Below, piece by piece: positions 17,386 through 25,019 of a stretch of DNA of 64,000 nt (position 1 is its first letter; every line of letters starts with the position of its first letter). Location of the stretch: contig NZ_FRDM01000002.1 in the NCBI RefSeq assembly GCF_900143215.1, forward strand, positions 62,001 to 126,000, written 5' to 3'. Made by a program: the position numbers and the translations under genes. Under the pieces are notes generated by a model. That model worked only from the letters and a program-made list of their open reading frames with translations, made no database searches and had not been told where the DNA came from. The DNA comes from Geodermatophilus obscurus (GTDB taxonomy: Bacteria > Actinomycetota > Actinomycetes > Mycobacteriales > Geodermatophilaceae).

Positions 17386-18717
17386 GTGATCGGACGACCG
17401 ACGACCCGGAGGGGTCCGGGCGGAGGTCGTCCCGGTGCCCCCTCGCCGGCGACGACCGGGCGGTCCGTGGTGGTCTTCGCCGACCCGGACGAGGACGGCG
17501 CGGCGACGCTGCGCCGGCTGGCCGGGCTCTCGGACGTCGTCGACTCCCGCGACGCCGAGCCGGGGGACGTCGACGCGCAGGCGCTGCGGCGGGCCGACGC
17601 GGTCGTCTTCCCCGGGCTCGGGCTGGCCGTGGCCGCCGTCGACCCGCAGCGGCTGGCCGGCGACGGGTCGGTGCTCGCCGTGACGCCCGAGCTGGTCCAC
17701 TCCGTGCTGCCGGAGGTCCCCGAGGGCTACCTCGCCGGGTACCGGGACGCCGTCACCGACCTCGCCGGGCGGCTGCTCGACCTGCCCGGGGACGCCGCCG
17801 AGCCCACCACCCCGCCCTTCGCCGACACCCCGCAGTACACCTGGGGGTTGCAGGCCACCGGGGTGCCGGCCGCGCCGCGCACCGGCCGCGGCATCCGGGT
17901 GGCCGTGCTCGACACCGGCGTCGATCTCGCCCACCCCGACCTCGCCGGCCGCGCGGTCACCGCCACCTCCTTCGTCGCCGGCGAGTCGCCGCAGGACGGG
18001 CACGGTCACGGCACGCACTGCGTGGGCACCGCCTGCGGCCCGCGCACCGCGCAGGGGTCCCGCGGCTACGGCGTCGCCCCCGACGCGGAGGTCTTCGTCG
18101 GGAAGGTGCTCAGCGACGAGGGTTCGGGCACCGACGCCGAGATCCTCGCCGGCATCGCCTGGGCGGTGCGCAACGGGTGCCAGGTGATCTCGATGTCGCT
18201 GGGCGCCGACGTCGCCGCTCCCAGCCCGGCCTACACGGCGGCGGGCCGGCGGGCGCTGGACCAGGGGTCGCTGATCGTGGCGGCCGCGGGCAACAACGCC
18301 GACCGGGAGAACGGGGACGTCGGCTTCGTCGGCGTGCCGGCCAACAGCCCGGAGATCCTGGCCGTCGGCGCGCTGGACCCCACCCTGGCGGTCGCCGGGT
18401 TCTCCGCCCGCAGCAGCGCCGTCCCCGGTGGCCAGGTCGACCTGGCCGGACCGGGGGTGGACGTGTACTCGTCGTGGCCGCTGCCGGACTGCTACCGCAC
18501 GATCAGCGGTACCAGCATGGCGACGCCGCACGTCGCCGGGCTGGCCGCGCTGTGGGCCGAGGAGACCGGTCTGCGCGGGCGGGAGCTGTGGCAGACCCTG
18601 ACCCGGGCCGCGCGGCGGTTGACCGCCCCCTCGGTGGACGTGGGCTCGGGGCTGCCCCTCGCGCCGCGGGAAGAGCCCACCCCGGCGGGGCCGCCCGGGG
18701 CTACCGTTCCCCTGTGA
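17386..18717 (+). CDS. Subtilisin-family (S8) serine protease, no signal peptide
   Basis: This 443-residue protein has the complete S8 triad: Asp176 in VAVLDTGVDLAHPDL, His208 in GHGHGTHCVGT and Ser377 in ISGTSMATPHVAG. The oxyanion region AAAGNNADREN is present. There is no signal peptide or membrane anchor. The N-terminal ~145 residues (SVVVFADPDEDGAATLRRL...) are not catalytic and resemble a domain that could act as an internal propeptide. GTG 17386 has GAGGAGG 5 bases upstream. The next gene overlaps its stop by 4 bases (GTGA) and encodes a 77-residue protein that may be its cognate inhibitor or folding partner. Confidence 0.92.
   Translation: MIGRPTTRRGPGGGRPGAPSPATTGRSVVVFADPDEDGAATLRRLAGLSDVVDSRDAEPGDVDAQALRRADAVVFPGLGLAVAAVDPQRLAGDGSVLAVTPELVHSVLPEVPEGYLAGYRDAVTDLAGRLLDLPGDAAEPTTPPFADTPQYTWGLQATGVPAAPRTGRGIRVAVLDTGVDLAHPDLAGRAVTATSFVAGESPQDGHGHGTHCVGTACGPRTAQGSRGYGVAPDAEVFVGKVLSDEGSGTDAEILAGIAWAVRNGCQVISMSLGADVAAPSPAYTAAGRRALDQGSLIVAAAGNNADRENGDVGFVGVPANSPEILAVGALDPTLAVAGFSARSSAVPGGQVDLAGPGVDVYSSWPLPDCYRTISGTSMATPHVAGLAALWAEETGLRGRELWQTLTRAARRLTAPSVDVGSGLPLAPREEPTPAGPPGATVPL
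18702..18707 (+). promoter_or_regulatory. Internal -10 hexamer before the small protein
   Basis: TACCGT inside the end of the protease gene, 6 bases before GTG 18714. It would give the small gene its own leaderless transcript in addition to read-through. Confidence 0.5.
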
Positions 18718-18947
18718 CCGCTGTGATCGTCACCGTCGACGACGCGCACCGCGCCCAGCTGGACGCGGTCGCCGAGGCGCTGCGCGGGCGCGGTCTGCAG
18801 GTCGAGCAGGTGCTCTCCGAGGTGGGGCTGATCGCCGGGCAGTTGCCGGGCGGACAGGCGCTGGGGGAGCTGCGGATCGAGGGCGTGGCGGCGGTCGAGG
18901 AGGCGCGCACCGTCCGGTTGCCCCCGCCGGACGCGCCGGTCCAGTAG
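18714..18947 (+). CDS. 77-residue ferredoxin-like protein coupled to the subtilisin
   Basis: The protein starts VTAVIVTVDDAHRAQLDAVA and continues with a strand ending EVGLIAGQLP, a short helix, and a last segment GVAAVEEARTVRLPPPDAPV. The predicted order (strand, helix, strand, short helix, strand) matches the compact fold of I9 subtilisin propeptides/inhibitors, which end in an extended tail that enters the active site. Its GTG overlaps the protease stop (GTGA). I infer a propeptide-in-trans or inhibitor of the adjacent protease. Databases sometimes label such small proteins otherwise, so the family is not certain. Confidence 0.7.
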   Translation: MTAVIVTVDDAHRAQLDAVAEALRGRGLQVEQVLSEVGLIAGQLPGGQALGELRIEGVAAVEEARTVRLPPPDAPVQ

Positions 18948-19008
18948 CCGCTGGGCGGGCTCCGCAGCCCGGTTGTCGCGCCGGGTGCGCGCCGTCAGAG
19001 TGGAGGGC

Positions 19009-19350
19009 GTGCACCGCCTGAGCTCCGGGTCCGAGCCGCCGAGCGGCGCCTTCCGGGTGGTGCACGAGGACGCCGGCCCGGTGCTGCACCTGCACGGTGA
19101 CGTCGACGAGCCGCTGGTCCGGCAGATGCGCGCCGAGGGCCTGGACGAGCGCGAGCTGGTCGCGGTGCAGGTCGCCGCGGTCGGCTACATCGACTCGACC
19201 GGCCTGGCGCTGCTGGTGCGCTGGGCGCAGTCCGCTGCCCGCGACGGCCGGCCGGCGGTCCTGCGGTCCGCCTCGCCGTGGTTCCGCAAGGTGCTCGACC
19301 TCGCCGGCATCTCGGTGCTCTTCGTCCTCGAGGACGACGGCCGGGCCTGA
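19009..19350 (+). CDS. STAS-domain anti-anti-sigma factor-like protein
   Basis: A protein of about 113 residues whose core is a STAS domain. GYIDSTGLALLVRWAQSA contains the Ser that is phosphorylated in SpoIIAA/RsbV proteins, followed by LRSASPWFRKVLDLAGIS. When unphosphorylated, such proteins sequester anti-sigma kinases. GTG 19009 is preceded by GGAGGG at close spacing; GTG 19000 is an in-frame alternative. Candidate partners in the window are the PP2C phosphatase at 15595 and the HATPase protein at 48681. Confidence 0.82.
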   Translation: MHRLSSGSEPPSGAFRVVHEDAGPVLHLHGDVDEPLVRQMRAEGLDERELVAVQVAAVGYIDSTGLALLVRWAQSAARDGRPAVLRSASPWFRKVLDLAGISVLFVLEDDGRA

Positions 19351-19425
19351 CCGGCCCGCGGGTCCGCGGACCGCCCGCCTACAGTCCGCGGGGCGGCCCG
19401 CCGGGGCCGAGGAAGGGAGGCGACC

Positions 19426-20217
19426 GTGGACCGAGCACCGGTCATCGCGCTGCTGGGACTGGGGGAGGCCGGGTCGGAGATCGCCCGCGACCTGCTCGCC
19501 GCGGGTGCCGACGTCCGTGGGTACGACCCGCGGGTGGGCCCGCCCCCCGGGGTGCTGCCTCGGGCCGACGAGGCCGCCGCGGTGGCCGACGCCGACCTGG
19601 TGCTCAGCGTGAACAGCGCCGCCGACGCCCCCGTCGCGCTGCGCAACGCCCTGCCCGGCCTGCGCCCGGGCACGGTGTGGGCCGACCTGAACACCGCCGC
19701 GCCCGGCGTCAAGCGGGACCTGGCCGCGGCCGTCGCCGGCCGGGGCGTGCCGGTGGCCGACGTGGCGCTGCTGGCCACGGTCCCCGGGCGGGGGCTGCGC
19801 ACGCCGATGCTGGTCTCGGGGGACGGCGCCCGCTCCTACGCGCAGGTGCTGGCCGGCTTCGGTGTGACCGTCGAGCTGCTGGAGGGCCCGCCCGGCGCGG
19901 CCATCTCCCGCAAGCTGCTGCGCAGCGTCTTCTGGAAGGGCGTGGCCGCCGCCGTGGTCGAGGCGGTGGAGGGCGCGGAGGCGGCCGGGGTCGCCGACTG
20001 GCTGCGCGGCGACATCGGCGCCGAGCTGGACCGCTTCACCGCCGCCGACGTGGAGACCTTCGTGGCCGGGTCGCACCGGCACGCCCGCCGCCGGTCAGCG
20101 GAGATGGCCGCGGCCGCCGAGCAGCTGCGCGACCTCGGCGTGCCGTCGCGGGTCGCGGAGGCCGCCCGGGACCAGCTGGCCGCCCTCGTCGAGCGGGGGA
20201 CCGAGCCCGCCGGCTGA
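19426..20217 (+). CDS. 6-phosphogluconate/beta-hydroxyacid dehydrogenase-like oxidoreductase
   Basis: This 263-residue protein has an N-terminal Rossmann fold with IALLGLGEAGSEIARDL (GxGxxG), a substrate loop NTAAPGVKRDLAAAVA, and a C-terminal helical domain like DUF1932 (SRKLLRSVFWKGVAAAVVEA). The family oxidises beta-hydroxy acids with NAD(P). The Lys in ISRKLLRS is in the position of the catalytic lysine of the superfamily, one helix later. The substrate is not evident. GTG 19426 follows GGAAGGGAGG. It is convergent with the dehydroshikimate dehydratase gene, with a palindromic repeat in the gap. Confidence 0.8.
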   Translation: MDRAPVIALLGLGEAGSEIARDLLAAGADVRGYDPRVGPPPGVLPRADEAAAVADADLVLSVNSAADAPVALRNALPGLRPGTVWADLNTAAPGVKRDLAAAVAGRGVPVADVALLATVPGRGLRTPMLVSGDGARSYAQVLAGFGVTVELLEGPPGAAISRKLLRSVFWKGVAAAVVEAVEGAEAAGVADWLRGDIGAELDRFTAADVETFVAGSHRHARRRSAEMAAAAEQLRDLGVPSRVAEAARDQLAALVERGTEPAG

Positions 20218-20363
20218 GCGTCCGTCCCGGGACTCCTGCGTCCCGGAGCGGGTGGCCGGCCTCGGCCACCACCACCCTCGGCGGAGGACGCGCGGGACGC
20301 ATCCTGCGCTTCTTCGGGACCCAGCTGCGGGCGGCCCGAGCACGTGCGCACCTGCTCGCCCCG

Positions 20364-20432
20364 CCGAGTGCTGCGAACCGGTGGCCATCAGCCGCTGATC
20401 ACCACGACGTGGTAGCACTCGACGAGGGGAGG
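20364..20432. repeat. 69-bp palindromic repeat in a convergent gene gap, copy 1
   Basis: It begins CCGAGTGCTGCGAACC and folds on itself around ATCAGCCGCTGAT, returning through GGTAGCACTCG to GAGGGGAGG. The same layout, with many identical positions, is at 25725-25793. Both copies sit between convergent genes and just before the stop of a minus-strand gene, so a bidirectional terminator role is likely. Confidence 0.65.
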
Positions 20433-20463
20433 GCACGCAGTGCAGGCGGCCCGCCGGTCGGCT

Positions 20464-22431
20464 TCACCGGCCACGCGGGTCGGTCCAGCGCGGAACGGGA
20501 ACGGCGGCCGCCTGGCGCCGCCGGCGGTGGGCGGCCATGCGCACCGGGGCGTCGGCGGTGCCGTAGCCGTCGTAGCCGCCCAGGCGCTGCACCACCTCGA
20601 AGAAGACCCGGTCGCCGAGCACCTCGGTGGCCAGGTGCAGGTAGCCGCCGGCGCCGTCCTCCTCGTACATGAGGTCGTGCTCCCGGATCGCGGCCAGCAC
20701 CTCGGCGGGCAGGTCGAAGCGCGCCTCGAGGTCGTCGGCGTAGTTGTCCGGCAGCGGCAGCAGCGGCGCCCCGGCCGCGCGCAGCGCCGCGGCGGTGGCG
20801 ACCAGGTCGTCGGTGGCCAGGGCGACGTACTGCGGCTCGGGCACACCGGGCGCCCAGCCACCGCGGCGCAGCGTCGCGGCCGACAGCGCCAGCCGCACGG
20901 AGCGGTCCGGGTCGGTGACCGCGCGGGTGCGGACCAGCCCGAACGGCGCGGCCAGCTCGGTGACCTCCTGCGACTCCAGGCCGAGCACGGCGCGGTAGAA
21001 CAGCCCCGCCTCGTCGAAGGAGTCGAACGGCTGGGTCAGCCCCACGTGGTCGACGCCGGTGATCCCCGCACCCGGCCCCGCCTGCTGCCCGGTGGGCAGG
21101 AAGTCGGCGGGCCAGCCGTCGGGAACGGTGCGGGTGAAGAAGACCTGGGTACCGTCGGGCGCGGCCACAGCCGACAGCTCCGCCTCCGCGGCGCCGCGGG
21201 TGCGGGGCAGGACCGGGGCGCTCATCGCCTCGGCGCGCGCGGCCGAGCGGCCCGGGTCGGCGCTCTCCAGGCCGAGCGCGACGACCGAGGCGACCCCGGT
21301 GGCGGCCGGGCGGACGACGTCGGCCCGATTGTCGTAGGCGTTGAGCAGCACCCGGGCGTGGTTCTGCTCCCACAGCTGCACCGGCTTGGAGCGGTGCTGC
21401 CCGGTGTGGGTGAAGCCGAGCGCGGCGAGCACCTCGGCGGCCCGCAGCCCGGACACCCCGTCGACGCCGAGCTCGGTGAACGACCAGCCCGACAGCGCCG
21501 GCGCGGCCGGGGGCGGGATCAGGCCGGACGCCGGTTCGCGCAGCGCGAGCGCCTCCTCCAGCCACTGCAGCGAGCGCATCGCGTCGACCGCCGTGCGGGC
21601 CGGGTCGGCCTGCCGGTAGACGTCGTTGAAGACCTCCAGCGACAGCGGCCCGGCGTAGCCGGTGGCGAGCACGGCGGCGACGAAGCCGGGCAGGTCGAAG
21701 CTGCCCTGCCCGGGGAAGAGGCGGTGGTGGCGGCTCCACTGCAGGACGTCCATGGCCAGTCGCGGCGCGTCGGCCAGCTGCAGGAAGAACAGCTTCTCCC
21801 CGGGGACGTCGGCGAAGCCGGCCGGGTCCCCGCCGCGGGAGAGCACGTGGAAGCTGTCCAGGCACAGCCCGAGGGCGGGGGAGCCCGCGCGCCGGACGGC
21901 GTCCCACGACCGCTCCCAGGTCGAGACGTGCCGGCCCCAGGCCAGCGCCTCGTAGGCGATCCGCAGACCGCGGTCCCCGGCGCGGGCGGCGGCGGTGGCC
22001 AGTTGCCCGGCCAGCCGGTCGGCGTCGTCGACGGCGTCCGGCGCGACCGAGGAGCAGACCAGCACGGTGTCGACGCCGAGCTGTGCCATCACGTCGAACT
22101 TGTGCTCGGCCCGGCGCAGGTTGCGGGCGAAGCGGTCGTCGTCGGTGGAGTCCAGGTCGCGGAAGGGCTGGTAGAGGTCGATGGACAGATCCAGGTCCGC
22201 GCAGCGGGCGGCCAGCTCGGCCGGGGACCAGGGCGAGGCGACCAGGTCGGGCTCGAAGACCTCGATGCCGTCGAACCCGGCGGAGGCCGCCGCGGCGATC
22301 TTGTCCTCGAGCGTGCCGGAGAGGCAGACGGTCGCGATGGCCCGGCGGCAGTGCCCACGTCCCGTGGCCCCCTGCAGGGTCCCGCCACGAGCCTTCGAGT
22401 GGTGGGGGGGACGAGGTCCGCTACTGGACAC
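20464..22431 (-). CDS. quiC: 3-dehydroshikimate dehydratase (sugar-phosphate-isomerase-like / HPPD-like fusion)
   Basis: This protein of about 655 residues makes protocatechuate from 3-dehydroshikimate. The N-terminal xylose-isomerase-like TIM barrel keeps the metal-binding set: AYEALAWG, CLDSFHVL, FLQLADAP and LSLEVFND. The C-terminal half is a vicinal-oxygen-chelate domain like 4-hydroxyphenylpyruvate dioxygenase, with VDHVGLTQP and FFEVVQRLGGYDGYG. At the second HPPD metal position Tyr535 (PQYVALATDD) replaces His, so dioxygenase activity is unlikely. Family-like sequence begins at RRAIATVCLSGTLEDK (~22345), but no ATG/GTG/TTG is in frame there. The nearest is GTG 22431, overlapping the aroE-like stop, and the stretch between is a dispersed palindrome. 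Confidence 0.87.
   Translation of the reverse strand: MSSSGPRPPHHSKARGGTLQGATGRGHCRRAIATVCLSGTLEDKIAAAASAGFDGIEVFEPDLVASPWSPAELAARCADLDLSIDLYQPFRDLDSTDDDRFARNLRRAEHKFDVMAQLGVDTVLVCSSVAPDAVDDADRLAGQLATAAARAGDRGLRIAYEALAWGRHVSTWERSWDAVRRAGSPALGLCLDSFHVLSRGGDPAGFADVPGEKLFFLQLADAPRLAMDVLQWSRHHRLFPGQGSFDLPGFVAAVLATGYAGPLSLEVFNDVYRQADPARTAVDAMRSLQWLEEALALREPASGLIPPPAAPALSGWSFTELGVDGVSGLRAAEVLAALGFTHTGQHRSKPVQLWEQNHARVLLNAYDNRADVVRPAATGVASVVALGLESADPGRSAARAEAMSAPVLPRTRGAAEAELSAVAAPDGTQVFFTRTVPDGWPADFLPTGQQAGPGAGITGVDHVGLTQPFDSFDEAGLFYRAVLGLESQEVTELAAPFGLVRTRAVTDPDRSVRLALSAATLRRGGWAPGVPEPQYVALATDDLVATAAALRAAGAPLLPLPDNYADDLEARFDLPAEVLAAIREHDLMYEEDGAGGYLHLATEVLGDRVFFEVVQRLGGYDGYGTADAPVRMAAHRRRRQAAAVPVPRWTDPRGR
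22366..22419. repeat. Dispersed palindromic element, copy 2
   Basis: This 54-bp element, on the minus strand from GGACCTCG to ACCCTGCAGGGGGCC, shares the CCTGCAGGG outer arm and the ACTCG...GCTCG loop of the copy at 3860. It lies between the shikimate dehydrogenase stop and the conserved beginning of the dehydratase, exactly where the original start codon would be expected. Confidence 0.7.
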
Positions 22432-23299
22432 GGACGTCGGAGACCAGCGTGGTGAAGTGGGCCAGCATCCGTTCGGCGTCGGGCTCGACGCCGGTGAACA
22501 GCCGGAAGGCGTCGACGGCCTGGAACACCGCCATGCCGCCACCGTCGAGCACCCGGCAGCCCAGCTCCCGGGCGGTGCGCACCAGCGCGGTCTCCAGCGG
22601 CCGGTAGACGATGTCGGCCACCCACAGCCCGGGGCGCAGCAGGTCGGCGTCCAGTGGCAGCCCGGGGTGGGCGGCCATGCCGGTGGGGGTGGCGTGCACC
22701 AGCCCGTCGGCGCGTTCCAGCGCCGCCGGTAGCGCGCCGAGGTCGCCGCCCTCGGCGCGGTCGGCGCCGAAGCGCCCGCCCAGCGAGTCGGCGAGCTCAC
22801 CGGCCCGCCGGCCGTCCACGTCGAGAACGGTCAGCCGGCGGGTGCCGAGGGTGAGCAGCGCGTGCGCGACCGCTGCCCCGGCGCCGCCGGCGCCGAGCAG
22901 CACCACCCGGTCCAGCGGGGCCTCGGGCAGGCCCCGGTCGAAGGCCCGGGCGAAGCCGGACCAGTCGGTGTTGTGCCCGACCGCCCGGCCGTCGCGGAGG
23001 ACGACGGTGTTCACCGCGCCGAGGGCGGCGGCGTCGGGGGAGAGCTCGTCGAGGTGCGGGATGACGAGCTGCTTGCAGGGGTGGGTGACGTTGAGCCCGT
23101 CGTAGCCGGCCAGCCGCGCGGCGGCGAGGATCTCGCCGATCGCCGATGCCGGCCTCTGCAGCCGGTCGAGGTCCAGGCGCCGGTAGAGGTAGCGCAGGCC
23201 CAGCTGGTCGGCCTCGCGCTCGTGCAGCGGTGGGGTCAGCGATGGGCCGATGCCGCTGCCGACCAGACCGACCAGGAATTCCTGCGCGCCGTCCGTCAC
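22421..23299 (-). CDS. Shikimate/quinate dehydrogenase (AroE/QsuD type)
   Basis: This 292-residue protein has the N-terminal substrate domain LVGSGIGPSLTPPLHEREA, the catalytic Lys/Asp surroundings GLNVTHPCKQLVIP and GHNTDWSGF, and a Rossmann motif LLGAGGAGAAVAHAL. The variant GIGPSLTP...HE resembles Corynebacterium QsuD, a catabolic quinate/shikimate dehydrogenase, rather than biosynthetic AroE. It sits with 3-dehydroshikimate dehydratase, a ShiA-like transporter and a TetR regulator, so it probably feeds quinate or shikimate into the protocatechuate route. The GTG start follows AGGGGG on the minus strand. Its promoter region is shared with the divergent transporter and carries two operators. 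Confidence 0.9.
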   Translation of the reverse strand: MTDGAQEFLVGLVGSGIGPSLTPPLHEREADQLGLRYLYRRLDLDRLQRPASAIGEILAAARLAGYDGLNVTHPCKQLVIPHLDELSPDAAALGAVNTVVLRDGRAVGHNTDWSGFARAFDRGLPEAPLDRVVLLGAGGAGAAVAHALLTLGTRRLTVLDVDGRRAGELADSLGGRFGADRAEGGDLGALPAALERADGLVHATPTGMAAHPGLPLDADLLRPGLWVADIVYRPLETALVRTARELGCRVLDGGGMAVFQAVDAFRLFTGVEPDAERMLAHFTTLVSDVRVQ

Positions 23300-23316
23300 G
23301 GGACCGCCCCCTCTTA

Positions 23317-23332
23317 TGTACCAACTGGTGAG
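23317..23332. promoter_or_regulatory. Operator-like site 1 (quinate/shikimate intergenic region)
   Basis: TGTACCAACTGGTGAG matches the second site at 23431 in the TGTACCAA half and closely in the other half. It is a conspicuous AT-rich island 17 bases upstream of the dehydrogenase start. Confidence 0.65.
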
Positions 23333-23430
23333 TTGTTGTGCAGCAGACCACATCCGGCCGCCGAGCGCCAGCCGTTGCCGGTGGATCACGGCTGTCCGCG
23401 AGCCGGGGGTTGTGCTCTCCGCCACGCTAA

Positions 23431-23446
23431 TGTACCAATTAGTTCA
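23431..23446. promoter_or_regulatory. Operator-like site 2 (quinate/shikimate intergenic region)
   Basis: TGTACCAATTAGTTCA fits a near-palindrome TGWACYAATTRGTWCA, a typical TetR-size operator. It lies 95 bases before the transporter ATG. The TetR gene at 25020 is the obvious candidate binder. Confidence 0.7.
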
Positions 23447-23541
23447 TTGCGGACGTGGTGCCGGTCACCGCGCTCGCTCTCCGCACCGAGCACCGCCGTC
23501 CCGCGCCCACCGGCGCACCCCCTTCCCTCTCAGGAGGACCG

Positions 23542-24930
23542 ATGCGCGACGCAGTGGCCGAGCCCGGCTCGCACGAGCCCAGCGAGTTCAAGAAGACGCC
23601 CAAGAAGGCCGCGGCCAGCGGCTGGATGGGCAGCGCGCTGGAGTACTACGACTTCTTCATCTACGCCCAGGCCGCCGCCCTGGTGTTCCCGACGCTCTTC
23701 TTCCCGGAGTCCGACCCGCAGATCGGCATCATCATCTCGCTGGCCACCTTCGGGGTGGGCTACGTCGCCCGGCCGATCGGCGCGTTCGTCCTGGGCCACT
23801 GGGGTGACACCCGCGGCCGCAAGAACGTGCTGGTGCTCTGCATGCTGCTGATGGGCGTGTCCACGTTCCTCGTCGCGCTGCTGCCCACGTACCAGCAGGT
23901 CGGCCTGCTGGCCCCGGCGCTGCTGGTGGTGCTGCGGCTGGTGCAGGGCTTCGCCGTGGGCGGGGAGATCTCCGGCGCCAGCGCGATGATCGTCGAGCAC
24001 GCCCCCTTCGGCCGGCGCGGCTACTACGCCAGCTACACCCTGCAGGGCGTGCAGGCCGGGCAGATCCTCGCCGCCGCGGTGTTCCTGCCGCTGGCGGCGA
24101 TCCTGCCCGAGGAGGCGTTCCAGTCCTGGGGCTGGCGGATCCCGTTCCTGCTGTCCGCCCTCGTGGTGGTCGCCGGCGTCATCATCCGGCGCCGGGTCGA
24201 CGAGACGCCGGTCTTCCAGGAGGAGGCCGTGCACGGCGAGGTGCCCAAGGCGCCGATCGTCCAGGCGGTCCGGGAGAGCGGTACGGACATGCTCCGGGTG
24301 GTCTGCATGGCGCTGATGAACGCCGTCCCGGTGGCGACCACCGTGTTCGGCGCCACCTACGCCACGCAGGAGGCGTACGGCATCGAGTTCAGCGCCGCGA
24401 CCTACCTGTGGATCTCCGTGGTGGGCAACGCGGTCGCCGTGCTGCTGATCCCCTACGTCGGCAACCTGTCCGACCGCATCGGCCGGCGGCCCTGCATCAT
24501 CGTCGGCGCGCTGGGGTCGACGGCGCTGTCCTTCGCCTACCTCTACGCGATCAGCCAGGGCTCCGTGGTCTGGGCCTTCGTCTTCGCGATCCTGATGTGG
24601 GGCATCGTCTACCAGGGCTACAACGCGGTCTTCCCGGCCTTCTACCAGGAGCTCTTCCCGACCCGGACCCGCGTCACCGCCTTCGCGGTCTCGCAGAACC
24701 TGGGCACGATGATCACGGCGTTCCTGCCCACCCTGTACGCGATCATCGCCCCTGGCGACGCCAACGTGCCGCTGATCGTCGGCGGCATCACCTTCGGCAT
24801 CGGGATCATCGCGGCGACGGCCGCCTGGTCGGCCCGGGAGACCCACCGGGTGCACATGGACGACCTGGGCCGCGACGACGCCCCGGTGGTGCCGCGCGAG
24901 GAGTACGAGCGCATCCGCGCCTCGCGCTGA
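23542..24930 (+). CDS. MFS metabolite:H+ symporter, ShiA-like
   Basis: This 462-residue protein of the metabolite:proton symporter family has ~12 membrane segments. It shows GSALEYYDFFIYAQAAAL at the start, the loop 2-3 motif GHWGDTRGRKNVL, GFAVGGEISGASAMIVEHAP and GNLSDRIGRRPCI. ShiA-like members import shikimate and related hydroxy-acids, consistent with the flanking dehydrogenase, dehydratase and TetR genes. ATG 23542 has CAGGAGG 5 bases upstream. A strong hairpin (24944-24977) follows, so the TetR gene is probably a separate unit. Confidence 0.9.
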   Translation: MRDAVAEPGSHEPSEFKKTPKKAAASGWMGSALEYYDFFIYAQAAALVFPTLFFPESDPQIGIIISLATFGVGYVARPIGAFVLGHWGDTRGRKNVLVLCMLLMGVSTFLVALLPTYQQVGLLAPALLVVLRLVQGFAVGGEISGASAMIVEHAPFGRRGYYASYTLQGVQAGQILAAAVFLPLAAILPEEAFQSWGWRIPFLLSALVVVAGVIIRRRVDETPVFQEEAVHGEVPKAPIVQAVRESGTDMLRVVCMALMNAVPVATTVFGATYATQEAYGIEFSAATYLWISVVGNAVAVLLIPYVGNLSDRIGRRPCIIVGALGSTALSFAYLYAISQGSVVWAFVFAILMWGIVYQGYNAVFPAFYQELFPTRTRVTAFAVSQNLGTMITAFLPTLYAIIAPGDANVPLIVGGITFGIGIIAATAAWSARETHRVHMDDLGRDDAPVVPREEYERIRASR

Positions 24931-24943
24931 AACACCTCTACCC

Positions 24944-24977
24944 GGTGGCCGGGCCGACCTCGGTCGGCCCGGCCACC
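24944..24977 (+). terminator. Hairpin terminator after the MFS gene
   Basis: Perfect 16-bp arms (GGTGGCCGGGCCGACC) with a 2-base TC loop, 13 bases after the transporter stop. Confidence 0.8.
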
Positions 24978-25019
24978 TAGGCTCGAGGTCCAGCCCACTG
25001 CCCGGGAGGAACCGCCGTC

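Noticed and set aside
20464-21400. Active 4-hydroxyphenylpyruvate dioxygenase for tyrosine degradation
   Set aside because: It is the C-terminal half of a dehydroshikimate-dehydratase fusion, one iron ligand is replaced by Tyr, and the neighbours are quinate/shikimate genes.
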